In this document: piece after piece, positions 9,240-20,654 of the stretch | Numbering within the stretch: position 1 is the first letter of the stretch | Layout: every line of letters starts with the position of its first letter | NCBI GenBank assembly: GCA_032716605.1 | Contig: CM064552.1 | Location: forward strand, 5,387,597-5,451,596 | DNA: 64,000 bases | Direction of reading: 5' to 3' | Source of the DNA: Paralithodes platypus | Taxonomy: Eukaryota > Arthropoda > Malacostraca > Decapoda > Lithodidae | Made by a program: the position numbers and the translations under genes | Notes under the pieces: generated by a model | What the model was told of the DNA's origin: nothing | Databases searched by the model: none | What the model saw: the letters and a program-made list of their open reading frames with translations, nothing else

Positions 9240-11470
9240 TATCTATCTATCTATCTATTGCCTGACGCCGTGATCCCCGAAGGGGTGGCCACGAACGAAC
9301 CGCCCCCATGCACCTCTGTCCCCAGTCAGTCGACCGCCCTCCCCCCAACCAGCACCGCCTTCGTTCATGTAGTTCCTCACTCCATCCTTCCACCTCATAT
9401 TCGGTCTACCTCTCCCCCTCTGTCCCTCCACCTCGCTCTCGTACACCCTCTTAGTCATTCTCTCGCTTTCCATACGTTCCATATGGCCGAACCATCTCAA
9501 GTTGTTCCTTTTCACACTTTCCAGCACATCTACCTCCACACCACACCTCCTTCTTACTTCCTCATTAGTCTGTCTATCCCTCCATGTAACTCCGCACGCA
9601 CTCCTTAAGTAATTCATTTCCACTGCTCTCACTCTTGGTCTGAGTCTCTCAACCAACGTCCATGCTTCGCTTCCGTAAGTCAGTGTCGGGATTACCACAC
9701 TGTCATGCAAGGACTTCTTCACTTCCATACTGACCACCCTATTTCTTGTTACTGCTTTTAGCGTTCCTACAACCCTCTTCCCCTGTTGTACCCTCTCCCG
9801 CACCTCTTCATCCATAGTCCCATCTTTACTCAACACACTGCCCAGATACTTAAAAGAGTTGACGATCTCCATAGCCTGACCGTTCAGCTTCACCTCACAC
9901 TACTCTGTGACCTTCACCCCTTCGAAGACCATAACCTTGCTCTTCCCCGTATTTACCTTCAAATTCCGTTTTTCGCACACTGTTCCAAACTCATTTACCA
10001 GACCCTGCAACTCCCATTCATTATCACTACATCAGAACTGTATCATCCGCAAACAGCAGTATAGGTAGCTTCCACTCAATTCCCTCCCTTTTCAGCGATA
10101 CACCAACATCAACTGCTCTTGATAGTATTTCTTTCATAACTCCATCCATATATACAGTAAACAACCACGGGGACATCACACCCCTGTTTCAAACCAACAT
10201 TCAGGTCAAAGAACTCGCTCTGCTCACTCTCCACACGTACTGCCGCCTTTGCACCCTCATACATGTTCTTCACTGCTTTCAGCAACTTGCCCTCTACTCC
10301 GTATATTCTAAGTACTTTCCACAAACCTTCTCTATCCACTCCTGTCATAGGCCTTCTCCAATTCCATAAAGGCAACATACACCTTTTGTTTCTTCTCCAG
10401 ATACTTCTCCACAACACAAAATTCAGGGTAAAATCTGCTCTACACATCCTCTTCCCTTCCTAAAACCTCCCTGCTCGTCGCCTATCCATTTCTCCGTTCT
10501 CACTCTCACTCTCTCAATCACTACCCTACTGTATACCTTCCCTACTACGCTTAGAAGACATAGCCTCGGTGGTTACCACACACTCCTATTTCCCCTTTGC
10601 CTTTATATAGGGGGACTATTATGCCAGTCTTCCAGTCATCGGGTGCACTCCCCTTCTCCCATGCTAGTTTGCACATTTTCCATACCCATTCTATCACTAT
10701 CTCACCACCATACCTCAACATTTCCCCACACACTCCATCTGTTCCTGGTGCTTTCCCCAACTTCACTCTTTTCATGGCTTCCCACACTTCTGACCTCCTG
10801 ATCCCCACCTCCTCCTCCACTACTTCTCTTCTTCTCCCTCCCATACCATATCCAGCTATGTTTGCTGGCTCTTCATTCCTTTCATTTAGCAACTCACTGA
10901 AGTACTCCCTCCATCTTTCGACTCTCTCTTGCTTCTCGGCTAGCATTCTCCCATTCTTATCTTTCACACCCTTACTGTTTCCCTTGCTACCTTCCCTAAC
11001 TTTCTTGACTTCTTTCCAGAACAGTTTCTTACTCTCCCTCCATTTTACACTCAGATTCCTTCCAAATTCCTCATCTACTCTTCTCTTACTTTCCTTCACT
11101 ACTCTCTTCACCACCCTCTTACTCTCCACGTACCTCGCTCGTTTCTGTCTCTCGGGTCCTTCATTCCCTCTACTACCCAACCACTCTCTATATGCTTTCT
11201 TCTTTTCTTCCACAGCTATTCTTACCTCTTCTGTCCACCATGCTGTACCTTTCACTCCACTCCCTCTTCTCTCCTCACTCCACACACATCCTCACATGCT
11301 GCACAGATCTCATCCTTAAACACCTTGCTCATCTCCTCCACTTCCTCCATAACTTCCAGGTCGAACCCACCTAGTGTCGGCTTTCCACGGTAACCCTGTA
11401 GTCTCTCCTGTACTCCTCCGACTTCCTCCTCCTGCAACCTCTCACCCTCCTCACCATTCCACCCTCCTCT
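9240..11470 (-). mobile_element. RTE-like non-LTR retrotransposon, copy A (5'-truncated, frameshifted)
   Basis: Minus-strand element of about 2.2 kb. Reading from 11470 downward: a linker region, then AWWTEEVRIAVEEKKKAYR, the reverse transcriptase entry motif KLGKAPGTDGVCGEMLRYG, 'WKTGIIVPLYKGKGE', the GLKQGC motif, and a C-terminal domain with YLGSVLSKDGTMDEEV, LTYGSEAWTL and NNLRWFGHMERM. The YADD-type catalytic motif falls in a broken stretch around 10030-10100. The endonuclease is missing. Several frameshifts break the frame (near 9895, 10110-10180 and 10550). The 3' end runs into (TAGA)n. Nearly identical over most of its length to copy B at 46173-48044. Clade assignment is from general likeness only. 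Confidence 0.88.
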
Positions 11471-11872
11471 ATAGTATAATATTATATATATTAATATTAT
11501 ATTATGTTATATATATTATATATACGAATATATCCATATTTATAATGTTAATATACCTCAATCAAGATTCTATATCTCTCCCATTACTCTCGGCTCCTCC
11601 TTATATACTGATCAACCTCTCTCCCTCCTCGCAATCTCCTGCTCTACCATGGTACTCTCCCCTCATCTCTCGACGCTCTCTCTCCCTCTCTCGTTCTCTC
11701 TCTCTCTCTCTGTCCTCTCCTCTCTCTCTCTCTCTTTCTCTCCTCGGCCTCCCTCTCTCTCTTCTATCTATATATATACACTATTCTTCTCTCTCCCTCT
11801 TTCTTTCTCTCTCCTCGTTTCCCTTCGCTCCTCTCTCATCTCTCTCTTTTTTTTCTTTCCCCTCTCTCCTCC

Positions 11873-11938
<66 letters not shown>

Positions 11939-11989
11939 ATATATACAGTATATATATCCTCTCTCTCTTTTCTCTACTTTCCTTTTCTT

Positions 11990-12020
<31 letters not shown>

Positions 12021-12066
12021 TTCTCTCTCTCTCTCTCTCTCTCTCGTCTTTGATCTCACGGCTTTT
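11471..12066. repeat. AT-rich then (CT)n and (TA)n low-complexity DNA
   Basis: Pyrimidine-rich CT repeats with interruptions (11660-11890 and 11960-12045) around a TA tract at 11892-11940. The long open frame visible here reads through low-complexity sequence and is not credible. Confidence 0.85.
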
Positions 12067-12218
12067 GTATTTTTCCTCCTACTCTTTACTTATGCCCTAT
12101 ATGTATTTTTCCTCCTACTCTTTACTTATGCCCTATATGTATTTTTCCTCCTACTCTTTACTTATGCCCTATATGTATTTTTCCTCCTACTCTTTACTTA
12201 TGCCCTATATGTATTTTA
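12067..12218. repeat. 36-bp tandem repeat, four copies
   Basis: Four essentially identical units start at 12067, 12103, 12139 and 12175, each beginning GTATTTTTCCTCCTACTC. Identity between units suggests recent duplication. The unit is a multiple of three, so it leaves a reading frame open, but nothing else suggests coding. Confidence 0.93.
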
Positions 12219-12604
12219 TTTGGGATATTGCTGTTATTTCGTTATTAATCTTTCAGCGTTTGTGAATAGTTTTGGGGATTTTTTGTTGTAACATGTAACT
12301 GTACTCCATGTTAGAAAGTCGAACATCACCTTCATAGTATCACCTTTCATTTCAACTCATCTTAAAAGAATAATATACTTTAAAAAAATGCCGATGGTGG
12401 GCAGAATAAAGCCATAACTAAATGCACTTCACTGTCTGTACAAACACTAATGCCTTGATTCTTCTCCAAACACACGTCAGTCTTCCTCCCGTTTTCCCTC
12501 ATTTTGGCCAGGAAACTCATAGTTTTGCAGGACAATATAATATTTGCTCTGCCATATGCGGAAATAGGCAACTATAGTTCGGTTGCACGACAAAACAAAT
12601 TGTT

Positions 12605-12805
12605 GTTTTGCCAAAAGTTGGCAGGCAGGCCTAAATGTTACCTCGCATGCCTAAAGTTAGCCTGCAAGCCTTAAAGTTGACCAGTGTGCCTAAAACTTGG
12701 CCCTCGTGCCCATAAGTTGACCCGCTTGCCTAAAAGTTAACCCATACACCCCAAAGTTCACCCGTATTCCTAACAGATTTCCCACACATCTCAAAGTACA
12801 CACAT
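12605..12805. repeat. degenerate tandem repeat of about 25 bp
   Basis: About eight diverged units of the pattern 'GCCTAAAAGTTGACCCGCNT'. Periodicity is about 23-26 bp and divergence rises to the right. No function assigned. Confidence 0.8.
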
Positions 12806-12960
12806 TTTCACATATAAGATCTGTTCTGCCAGGAACAGATGTTATTCAGAAATTGTAATTAGTTCTTCAGTAGAACAGTTTAGGAAGAGAGTACAGTATA
12901 TAGTATTTTACACACTCTTCATTGAGTCTACTTCACAATCTCTCTCTTTCAAATTAGAGT
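12805..12960 (+). mobile_element. 3' fragment of a CR1/jockey-like LINE
   Basis: Contains 'ATAAGATCTGTTCTGCCAGG' and then a stretch translating to NSSSVEQFRKRV. These match, in opposite orientation, the C-terminal codons of the LINE fragment at 13365-14013. The two fragments form an inverted pair about 400 bp apart. Confidence 0.7.
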
Positions 12961-13218
12961 ATTTGAGAAACAAATTATCCTTGTAACTCTCTCTCTCTCT
13001 CTCTGTCACAAACACTCCCTCCCAAAACTTTTTCCAAATTTACGCGATGTTATTCATTGGCATCCATTTTTCAGCCGGCCGGACTTGTAATTTGGATAAC
13101 CTGTACATGGACGGCTCGACAGACAGACAGAGAGAGAGAGAGGACGATGGAGGAGAGGATGCGAGAGAGAGGAGAGAGATGACCGGAGACCGAGAGATTG
13201 AGCATAGAGAGAGATAGA

Positions 13219-13249
<31 letters not shown>

Positions 13250-13364
13250 TGATAGTTACAAGGGGTTACACGTAATAGTTAGTATCACAGAGACCTTGCG
13301 GTCCATTCCGAAGAGATATGCGAAGTGGAAAGAGAGAGAGACTGTTTAGCGCACTACACTTTTT
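12961..13364. other. spacer between inverted LINE fragments
   Basis: Contains short (CT)n at 12988-13004 and GA-rich DNA at 13125-13250. The piece 'GCCGGCCGGACTTGTAATTTGG' near 13074 resembles a TTAA-MITE hairpin arm. No gene. Confidence 0.55.
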
Positions 13365-14013
13365 ACATAGTGTGCAAACTACTATCTACGCTCTTCTTGA
13401 ACTGCTCTACTGAAGAACTGTTTACAACTTCGAAGGGAAGTTTGTTCCAGGTAGAACAGATCTTATATGTTGAAACGTTTCCACAAATACTAGTGCTGAA
13501 CCTTTTCAATTCTAATTCCAGCCATGGTTGAGTGTTGTATTCATATTGAGGCTAAACATTTTGCTGTAATCCACATTGCCAAACCCATTAGGTATTTTAA
13601 ATACTTCAATGAGCTGACCTCGTAGTCTGCGTGGCTCCAACGGAAATAGATCAAGAGCTCTCAACCGGTCCTCATAGCTCATTCTTCTAAGCGATAGAAT
13701 AAGCTTTGTAGCTCTAGCTTGTACTCTTTCCAGTCGCTCTATATCTTTCCTGAGTGCTGGAGACCAGAATTGAACAGCATACTCCAGGAGAGGCCGTATG
13801 AGAGCGTTGTTAAGTGTGAGAACTAATTCCTTAATTCTATACTTAAATTGCCTCTTAATATAGCCCAATAAAGTCTGAGCTTTCTTCTCTACTTTAATGC
13901 ACTGCTTAGAAAACTTTAGGTCACTGCTAATCAGAACATCCAAATCCTTTTCCAAGTCAGTCACTTCCAGAGGCATTCCCAATAGTGAATAGCCTGATTT
14001 GGGGTTTGCTTGG
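13365..14013 (-). mobile_element. C-terminal part of a CR1/jockey-like reverse transcriptase
   Basis: Minus strand. An open frame from 13982 to 13512 encodes the connection and thumb part of a LINE ORF2, including LGYIKRQFKYR, LLEYAVQFWSPALRKDIERL and RRLRGQLIEVFKI. At about 13520 a one-base loss shifts the frame after HGW. The downstream frame continues with LELKRFSTSICG and VVNSSSVEQFKKSV down to about 13365. The upstream part is cut by the assembly gap. Nonfunctional fragment. Confidence 0.85.
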
Positions 14014-14113
14014 NNNNNNNNNNNNNNNNNNNNNNNNNNNNNNNNNNNNNNNNNNNNNNNNNNNNNNNNNNNNNNNNNNNNNNNNNNNNNNNNNNNNNNN
14101 NNNNNNNNNNNNN
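14014..14113. other. assembly gap (100 N)
   Basis: Exactly 100 undetermined bases, a conventional placeholder for a gap of unknown size. It interrupts the LINE at 13365-14013. GA/TG-rich sequence follows immediately, so assembly probably broke in a microsatellite. Confidence 0.98.
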
Positions 14114-15045
14114 GAGTGTGAGAGAACGAGAGTGAGAGTGAAAGTGAGAGAGAGAGAGAGAGAGTGAGAGAGAGTGTGAGTGTGTGATTGAGAGTGAGTG
14201 AGACAGAGAGAGAGTGTGTGTGTGTGTGTGTGTGTGTAAATTATATATATATATATATATCTGACAGGGCTAGAAATCGAACCATTTAGGCGGAGTGTCC
14301 AACCACCTACACCATCACGATGGTTAAAAGAAGGAATTTGATACCTCTACCATTATTCCTTCCCAACCCGACTCTGATGGGGGGGGGGGGCAGACAGTTA
14401 TTTAATCGAAATCCGGCTTCCCTGAGCATGACAAGTTGTTTATTTGATGAAAAATATAGCTGACAGGGCTAGAAATCTTTCTAGCCCTGTCAGCTGTCTT
14501 TGTCATCAAATATACAACATTTTCTATCGAAAAATGTACAAATTGATCTTGAAGGGGGGTCTAGGGGGTGTTTTTTAAAAGTTTGATGGAGGTCTAAGGA
14601 GGAAACTAAAAATAATTATAGACAGATAAGTAAACCAGCAAATAAATGCGCCCATCCCCTCCCTTAATAGTGTATCGGGTGATTCAGTAACTTGGTATAT
14701 TTCACCGTGTTTCTCCTCAAGTTGAGATACACCGCGATCTTCTTTACACCTCGCCCTGGAGAGTTCGGCCACAAATATCCCAACTCGGGCCCCCATCATT
14801 CGGGCTGGGTGGGGATTAGTAGAGACCCCTATTGTTACAAAGATCGTCCAACTTCACCCACATATTGTTGGTATCGGTAGAGAGCGACAGACAGACAGAA
14901 CATAAGAACATAATAGCTTGATGATTCGAGACCCTTAATGTTACAGAGATTAGCCCCCCCCCCACCCCCCCACCCCCCACACACACACACAATATTGGTA
15001 ACGGTAGAGCGTGATAGACAGGAAGAACGGAAGAACATCAGTGCT
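14114..15045. repeat. mixed repeats: (GA/GT)n, tRNA-like fragments, partial MITE
   Basis: (GA/GT)n occupies 14114-14237. A reversed tRNA-like fragment at 14260-14335 has 'GACAGGGCTAGAAATCGAACC', which resembles a tRNA B box on the minus strand. 'GACAGGGCTAGAAATC' recurs at 14461 in an inverted arrangement. A partial TTAA-MITE II ('AAAATGTACAAATTGATCTT' to the GATGGAGGTCTAAGG block) is at 14520-14610. (C)n/(CA)n occupies 14957-14992. No gene. Confidence 0.65.
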
Positions 15046-15048
15046 TAA

Positions 15049-15370
15049 CCTATTCTGTACCGGCGACGTCATTATGTTTACTTGATTTCGGCTACATTTT
15101 GACAGTTGTACGAAGCTTATGAAGGATATATGGTAGACAGACAAAAGGGGTGAGGGAACGCGAGGGTGGTCCCGGACGCTAAAAATTTACACTTTTTATG
15201 TTGTTTATGTTCGGGCTCTGTCTCGAGTCCGCCACCCCCAGCCATGGGGCATGTGCCTGAGTATATACATACATACATACAAAACGATTAACTGAGATAA
15301 TCTGTAGCATTTTAATTGGTAGACAGCTAGACATCCTTTCTAAGCTAAATAGAATCGTATAATAGTTGCC
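15049..15370. mobile_element. piggyBac-like MITE family C, interrupted
   Basis: TTAA at 15045-15048, then CCTATTCTGTACCGGCGACG and the family 'AGCTTATGAAGGATATATGG' block. Foreign sequence at about 15190-15290 is a reversed copy of the GGCCGACTC repeat family ('TTCGGGCTCTGTCTCGAGTC', 'GGGGCATGTGCCTGAG'). Family C sequence then resumes ('GATAATCTGTAGCATTTTAA'). The right terminus is eroded. Confidence 0.65.
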
Positions 15371-15957
15371 AGCATAAATAAAAAATAAAAATAAATAAAA
15401 ATCATCTCTTTCACTAAAACAGTTTCCTGAGGACTTCCAAATGACACAGTTTTTTTCCATAATTATAAACATTTCTCCTGCCACTTCCGCCTCAAAAGAT
15501 GATTAAGTTTATATATATTATCAATTACCTCAGCTACCCAAACCAATGGACGAGAACTAGAGACCCTATGGTAGCAGAGATCGGCCAACTTCCTCCATCT
15601 TGGTGGCACTGGTCATATTATCCTCTCTTTACAATCAAATATATCTTTCTTCTACTCAACAAGTGAACTCTGGAACTCTCTCCCTCAATCAATCTTTCTT
15701 TCATCTTATGACTTAAACTACTTTAAACTTCGTGTGTCCTGGCATTTTGACCCCAACGTCCCTTGAATTTGGCTCTCTGTCACTCTTTTGGCTCTGGGGG
15801 AGACACTCGTTACAGAGAGCCTGCCTTTTGTCTCCTTTATACAAATAGAAAACACAAAACTTAATAAATGTTTGGGAATACTGGTGCAGGATATACAGTT
15901 TGGTCTTGGGATATACTTTCTACATGATTAGAAGTATAATAAAACCTCGTGCTTTGA
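15371..15957. other. unclassified intergenic DNA
   Basis: AT-rich sequence without long open frames. 'ATTTGGCTCTCTGTCACTC' with 'GGGGGAGACACTCGTTAC' at 15766-15820 recurs at 35586-35640, so this is part of another dispersed repeat of at least 100 bp (it continues 'CTTTTGTCTCCTTTATACA'). Confidence 0.6.
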
Positions 15958-16157
15958 CCCCTTCTGCACCGGTGACGTCTTTTGTATTTGCTATATTTAG
16001 GCGATTTTGTGCAGCTTAAGAAGGATTTGTGGTAGTAAAAAAGGTTAACTAAGATAGTTCGAAGCCTTTTAATTGCTGGAAGCCCTTAATAAACTGAATA
16101 AAATCGTCTAAATACAGCTAGACTAAAGTTTATAAGACGTTTTCGGCAAAAAAGGAG
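15958..16157. mobile_element. piggyBac-like MITE family C
   Basis: Starts CCCCTTCTGCACCGGTGACG after a mutated TTGA and ends before TTAA at 16158-16161. The internal AGCTTAAGAAGGAT arm is retained. About 200 bp and noncoding. Confidence 0.72.
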
Positions 16158-16284
16158 TTAATTATTGAGACAACGAAATGTCGTCCACATAAAAAGATGG
16201 CCACCCACACCCGGCCGACAGCCAGCAGGAAACTCAATCAATTCCTCTATTTGCATTTTAATATTCTCTCTCCAAGTCATTTAA

Positions 16285-16625
16285 GGGGAGGGATGATTTT
16301 CTGGACCCCACTTCTCCCTCATGTTTAGGCCTAATAGTGTGTTGAGGTTTTAAGATGTTAGCTTCCTTAGTTTGGCGGTTTTAAGACCTTTCACCCCATT
16401 TCTTTGCCGCTTTTGAGACCTTTCGTGCCATTTAGATGTTTTTTTTTCCTGACCAGCGATAGCAAGCCTGCAATTTAGGAGGACCGGCCTTTTTGTACCG
16501 AAAAGTCTACACATATACCTCGAATGGGGTCTTGTTTTGTGATGCTTGTTGAAGGTCTAGGGAGGAAGCTAAAACAAATAGATATATTGAAGAGAACAAA
16601 TACATAACAAAATAGTTATCTCTCC
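16285..16625. mobile_element. complete TTAA-flanked MITE II (341 bp)
   Basis: TTAA at 16281-16284 and 16626-16629. Ends are GGGGAGGGATGATTTTC and ATAGTTATCTCTCC. The interior follows the family order in reverse orientation. The GGCC hairpin is eroded compared with other copies. Confidence 0.8.
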
Positions 16626-16737
16626 TTAAGCTTGACTAGACACAAGTCAGACAGACGAATTATTAAATTTACTTGACAAAACAAAGTTGACATGATAGTA
16701 CATAATTTTTCGGTCATCGTTGCAGTAAGTTTTTTTT

Positions 16738-16910
16738 TTCACGGGTGGGGGGTCGCAAGCCCACCAACCAAATCTCTTTAGTTGCCTCTTATGGCACGCA
16801 GGAGGCACGTGGGGCATATTTTATTCCCTTACCCCCAGGGGGTGTTTCGTTCGTGGCCACCCCATCGGGGATCACGGCGTCAGGCAATAGATAGATAAAT
16901 AGATAGACAT
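16738..16910 (+). mobile_element. 3' end of the RTE-like LINE
   Basis: A plus-oriented fragment holding the 3' UTR. It contains 'CTCTTTAGTTGCCTCTTATG', GGCACGCAGGAGGCACG and a run ending CCCCAGGGGG, then GTTCGTGGCCACCCC, GGGGATCACGGCGTCAGG and a (CAATAGATAGATA) tail. The last 40 bases equal, on the opposite strand, the 3' ends of copies A and B. A CCTCTTA..GCACGCAGG..CCCCAGGGGG 3' UTR is known in arthropod LINEs. Confidence 0.8.
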
Positions 16911-17059
16911 AATTTTTCTCTTACACCTTTCCATTTCCTTTTGGAATTACTAACATGAAAACATATATGATAAATAATAAAAACCCACCTAGACCAAGAG
17001 AGATGCTTCGTTAATCCTCCAGTTTTGTGCGGGACTTTTACAGCGGCAGAGTTTGGGTG

Positions 17060-17073
17060 ATCTGGTCTGTAGG

Positions 17074-17133
<60 letters not shown>

Positions 17134-17165
17134 GGAGTGGAGACAACGGAAGGAAGTTGATGTTG

Positions 17166-17202
<37 letters not shown>

Positions 17203-17529
17203 GTCTGTAAGGAGTGGAGACAACGGAAGGAAGTTGATGTTGGTGTGTGTCTGTGTGTTAGTGTCTGTGTGTGTGGGGGGGGGGGGTTAGGTGTGTGTGT
17301 GTCTGTAGGGAGTGGAGACAACGGAAGGAAGTTGATGTTGGTGTGTGTCTCTGTGTTAGTGTCTGTGTGTGTGTGTGTGTCTGTATGGAGTGGAGACAAC
17401 GGAAGGAAGTTTATGTTGGTGTGTGTCTCTGTGTTAGTGTCTGTGTATGTGGGGGGGGGGGTAGGTGTGTGTGTGTGTGTGTGTGTGTGTATCTGTAGGG
17501 AGTGGAGACAACGGAAGGAAGTTGATGTT

Positions 17530-17601
<72 letters not shown>

Positions 17602-18440
17602 GTCTGTAGGGAGTGGAGACAACGGAAGGAAGTTGATGTTGGTGTGTGTCTGTGTGTTAGTGTCTGTGTGTGTGTGTGGGGGGGGGTTAGGTGTGTGTGT
17701 GTCTGTAGGGAGTGGAGACAACGGAAGGAAGTTGATGTTGGTGTGTGTCTCTGTGTTAGTGTCTGTGTGTGTGGGGGGGGGGGGGGGGGGGGAAAGGGTA
17801 GGTGTGTGTGTGTGTAGGGAGTGGAGACAACGGAAGGAAGTTGATGTTGGTGTGTGTCTCTGTGTTAGTGTCTGTGTGTGTGTGTGGGGGCGGGGGGCGG
17901 GGTAGGTGTGTGTGTGTCTGTAGGGAGTGGAGACAACGGAAGGAAGTTGACGTTGGTGTGTGTCTCTGTGTTAGTGTCTGTGTGTGTGTGTGGGGATGGG
18001 GGGGGTAGATGTGTGTGTGTCTGTAGGCAGTGGAGACAACGGAAGGAAGTTGATGTTGGTGTGTGTCTCTGTGTTAGTGTCTGTGTGTGTGGGGGGGCGG
18101 GGGGGGGGGGGGTAGGTGTGTGTGTGTGTGTGTAGGGAGTAGAGACAACGGAAGGAAGTTGATGTTGGTGTGTGTCTCTGTGTTAGTGTCTGTGTGTGTG
18201 TGGGGGCGGGGGGGTGGTAGGTGTGTGTGTGTCTGTAGGGAGTGGAGACAACGGAAGGAAGTTGATGTTGGTGTGTGTCTCTGTGTCAGTGTCTGTGTGT
18301 GTGGGGGGTGGGGGGTAGGTGTGATTGTCTGTGTGTGTGTGTGTGTGTGTATGTGTTTGTGTTTGTTAGTGCCTGTGTGTGTGGGGAGGGGGGAGGGGTT
18401 AGGTTTGTGTGTATGTGTGTGTATGAGTGTAATAATAATA
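17060..18440. repeat. minisatellite of about 100 bp, about 12 copies, TG/G-rich
   Basis: Each unit has a conserved core, GTAGGGAGTGGAGACAACGG followed by AAGGAAGTTGATGTTGG, then a variable TG tract with CTGTGTTAGTGTCTG and a G run of 6 to 17. Cores begin near 17131, 17207, 17306, 17383, 17496, 17605, 17704, 17813, 17920, 18021, 18132 and 18234. Cores are almost identical while the TG and G tracts vary in length. It ends in (AAT)n at 18431-18453. The G runs could form quadruplexes. Apparent Cys-Val frames are artefacts. Confidence 0.95.
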
Positions 18441-18453
18441 ATAATAATAATAA

Positions 18454-19430
18454 ACGGTTTATTAAAGAATGGCAGCCTCATGAGCTGAAAATCAAACTTT
18501 TTATCAATTTAGTGGATGAACATGAGATGTACAGATATGAAGGATGGTAAGCCTCAGTTTACAAACAAAAATAAAATAAAATACAATATACGATGCAGTG
18601 TGCAGAATACAAATTATTCATAAAATCACCATGAGAGTAAGTGATATACAGTACATTATACAAATTGTATTTACTTACTCATATACAGGAACATACGTAT
18701 ATACACGTTACGTGGCGCACATTACATATTACATACCTATATAGGAACCATAAGAACATGCAGTAAGTGTGCACATGTCCGTATAAACACAAACGGCTCA
18801 CGGTATGCACACAAACATACATACCATACAGAAACTGTTTTGGTATGGTCAGGGTGAAGAGTTGAAGGTTGTAAAGAGGGTGCAGCAATTCAAGTCCGTA
18901 TATGGTCCAGTAATGGTTCAGTCAGGTACAGCCTACTACAATGGGAGGTTAATCCTCGGTAGTAGTGTAGGTGGGTGTGTGTGTGTGGTGTGTGTGTGTG
19001 TGTGTGTGTTGTGTGTGTGTGGTGGTGTGTGTGGTGTGTGTGTGGGTTTGGGTGTGTGGTTTGTGTGTGACAGAAGGCGAAATATGGGAGAAGCTGGGCG
19101 TTCTATTGTTAAGGGTTGGAAATACATGGATTGAAAGATACGCGAACACTTAATAATAGATAATGCTTATGCATAGATTTTATAATCAGAAGTTGCGCCT
19201 AGTGAGGCAATAATGTTCATCGCTCATATGTACGTATAGTTTACATACATAGTGTGTGTGTGTTGTGTGTGTGTTGTGTGTTGTGTGTGGTGTGTGTTAA
19301 AGTATTCAGTTTCTGTAAGCTAGTGGGTGTGTATATCTGTGTGTACATAATGTGAGTCTGTGTCTGTGAGTTTGTTTCTTATTGTCTGGATGGAACAGGG
19401 GGTATGGCAGGGAGTGAGGGTGTAAGTGAG
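18454..19430. other. intergenic with TG-rich tract
   Basis: The first 500 bp are unremarkable AT-rich DNA. TG-rich imperfect repeats lie at 18970-19065 and 19255-19300. No supported gene. Confidence 0.6.
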
Positions 19431-19435
19431 AAGTG

Positions 19436-19735
19436 AGGGAGGGAAAGAGAGAAGGGGAGGGGGGTAGGGGGTGAAGGATAGGGGGAAAGAAGGATGGAGG
19501 GATGGTAGGTAGGTGGTAGAGAGGGAGGGGGGTAGGGGTATGGGGGTGAAGGATAGGGTGTCTGAAGGTTGGAGGGATGGTAAGTGTAGGTGGTAGAGAG
19601 GGAGGGGGGTAGGGGGTGAAGGATAGGGGGAGAGAAGGGTGGAGGGATGGTAGGTAGGTGGTAGAGAGGGAGGGTATATGGGAATGAAGGACAGATAGAG
19701 GGAGGGGGGGGGGTAGGGTAGAGGAAGTGTGGGAG
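19436..19735. repeat. G-rich tandem repeat of about 75 bp
   Basis: About four units of a purine-rich pattern containing GGTGGTAGAGAGGGAGG, GGGGGTAGGGGGTGAAGG and GAAGGATGGAGGGATGG. Strong G/C strand asymmetry. No gene. Confidence 0.85.
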
Positions 19736-19759
19736 GGAGGAAAGATGGGAACAAGGAAA

Positions 19760-19825
19760 CAGATGAGAGAGAGAGAGAGAGCGAGAGAGAGATAGAGTTT
19801 TGGTTGAGAGAGAGAGACGCGCTAG

Positions 19826-19867
<42 letters not shown>

Positions 19868-19932
19868 AGAGTGAGAGAGAAGAGAGAACTTAGGGGACCA
19901 ATAAATACTCGTAGTCTCCCTGTATTAATTTT

Positions 19933-19972
<40 letters not shown>

Positions 19973-20005
19973 CCCCACACCCACACACACACACACCCAC
20001 ACACA

Positions 20006-20070
<65 letters not shown>

Positions 20071-20420
20071 CCCTTCTCCACCTCACACGACCCTTCTCCA
20101 CCTCACACTACACATTCACATACTAAAACATACATCCCCCCCGCTAACACTAGCACATGTACATCTCTCTCATCATCTTCATCACTCTCTCGCTCTCTCT
20201 CACTCCTCCCATCATCTCTCTCTCTCTCTCTCAGCATCTCATCATCTTCTCATCTCTCTCTCGTCAATGCTCTCTCTCTCTCATCCTCCATCTCACTTCT
20301 CCTCGTCTCTCTCAATCTCAACCTCCTTCTCTCTCTCTCTCTCCTTCTTCTCATCTCCCATCGCTCTCTCTCGCCTCCTCTCTCACACTCAACTCTCTTC
20401 ACGCCACACAGTATAATGGA
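19760..20420. repeat. (GA)n, (CA)n and CT-rich DNA
   Basis: GA-rich at 19763-19880, (CA)n with C interruptions at 19934-20068, an 18-bp direct duplication CGACCCTTCTCCACCTCA at 20069-20104, then CT-rich DNA to 20400. Confidence 0.9.
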
Positions 20421-20654
20421 GCGAGCGAGGAGTTATATCACCAGCCCATACAAGTAGCACTAAACAATATTCCCCCCAGCCACATCAGTTATTCAGTGAT
20501 ACGGCACCTTGTTTCCCTTTGTTGTCTCGACTCTCGTCCATATTACAGCAATTATGGAGGTAGCGAGACGCTTTGGAAGATATATTAAAAAAAATAAAAT
20601 ATAATAATAAAAATAAGTAAGATATAAAAATTATGATCAAATAAAGTTTGGGTG

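Noticed and set aside
10597..11319. 240-codon plus-strand frame
   Set aside because: Exact antisense shadow of the LINE copy A reverse transcriptase.
11374..12291. 305-codon plus-strand frame
   Set aside because: Starts in the antisense of LINE copy A, runs through CT/TA microsatellites and the 36-bp tandem repeat; composition is only that of the repeats.
17027..18550. Cys-Val-rich open frames
   Set aside because: Translation of TG repeats in a minisatellite; frames exist on both strands.
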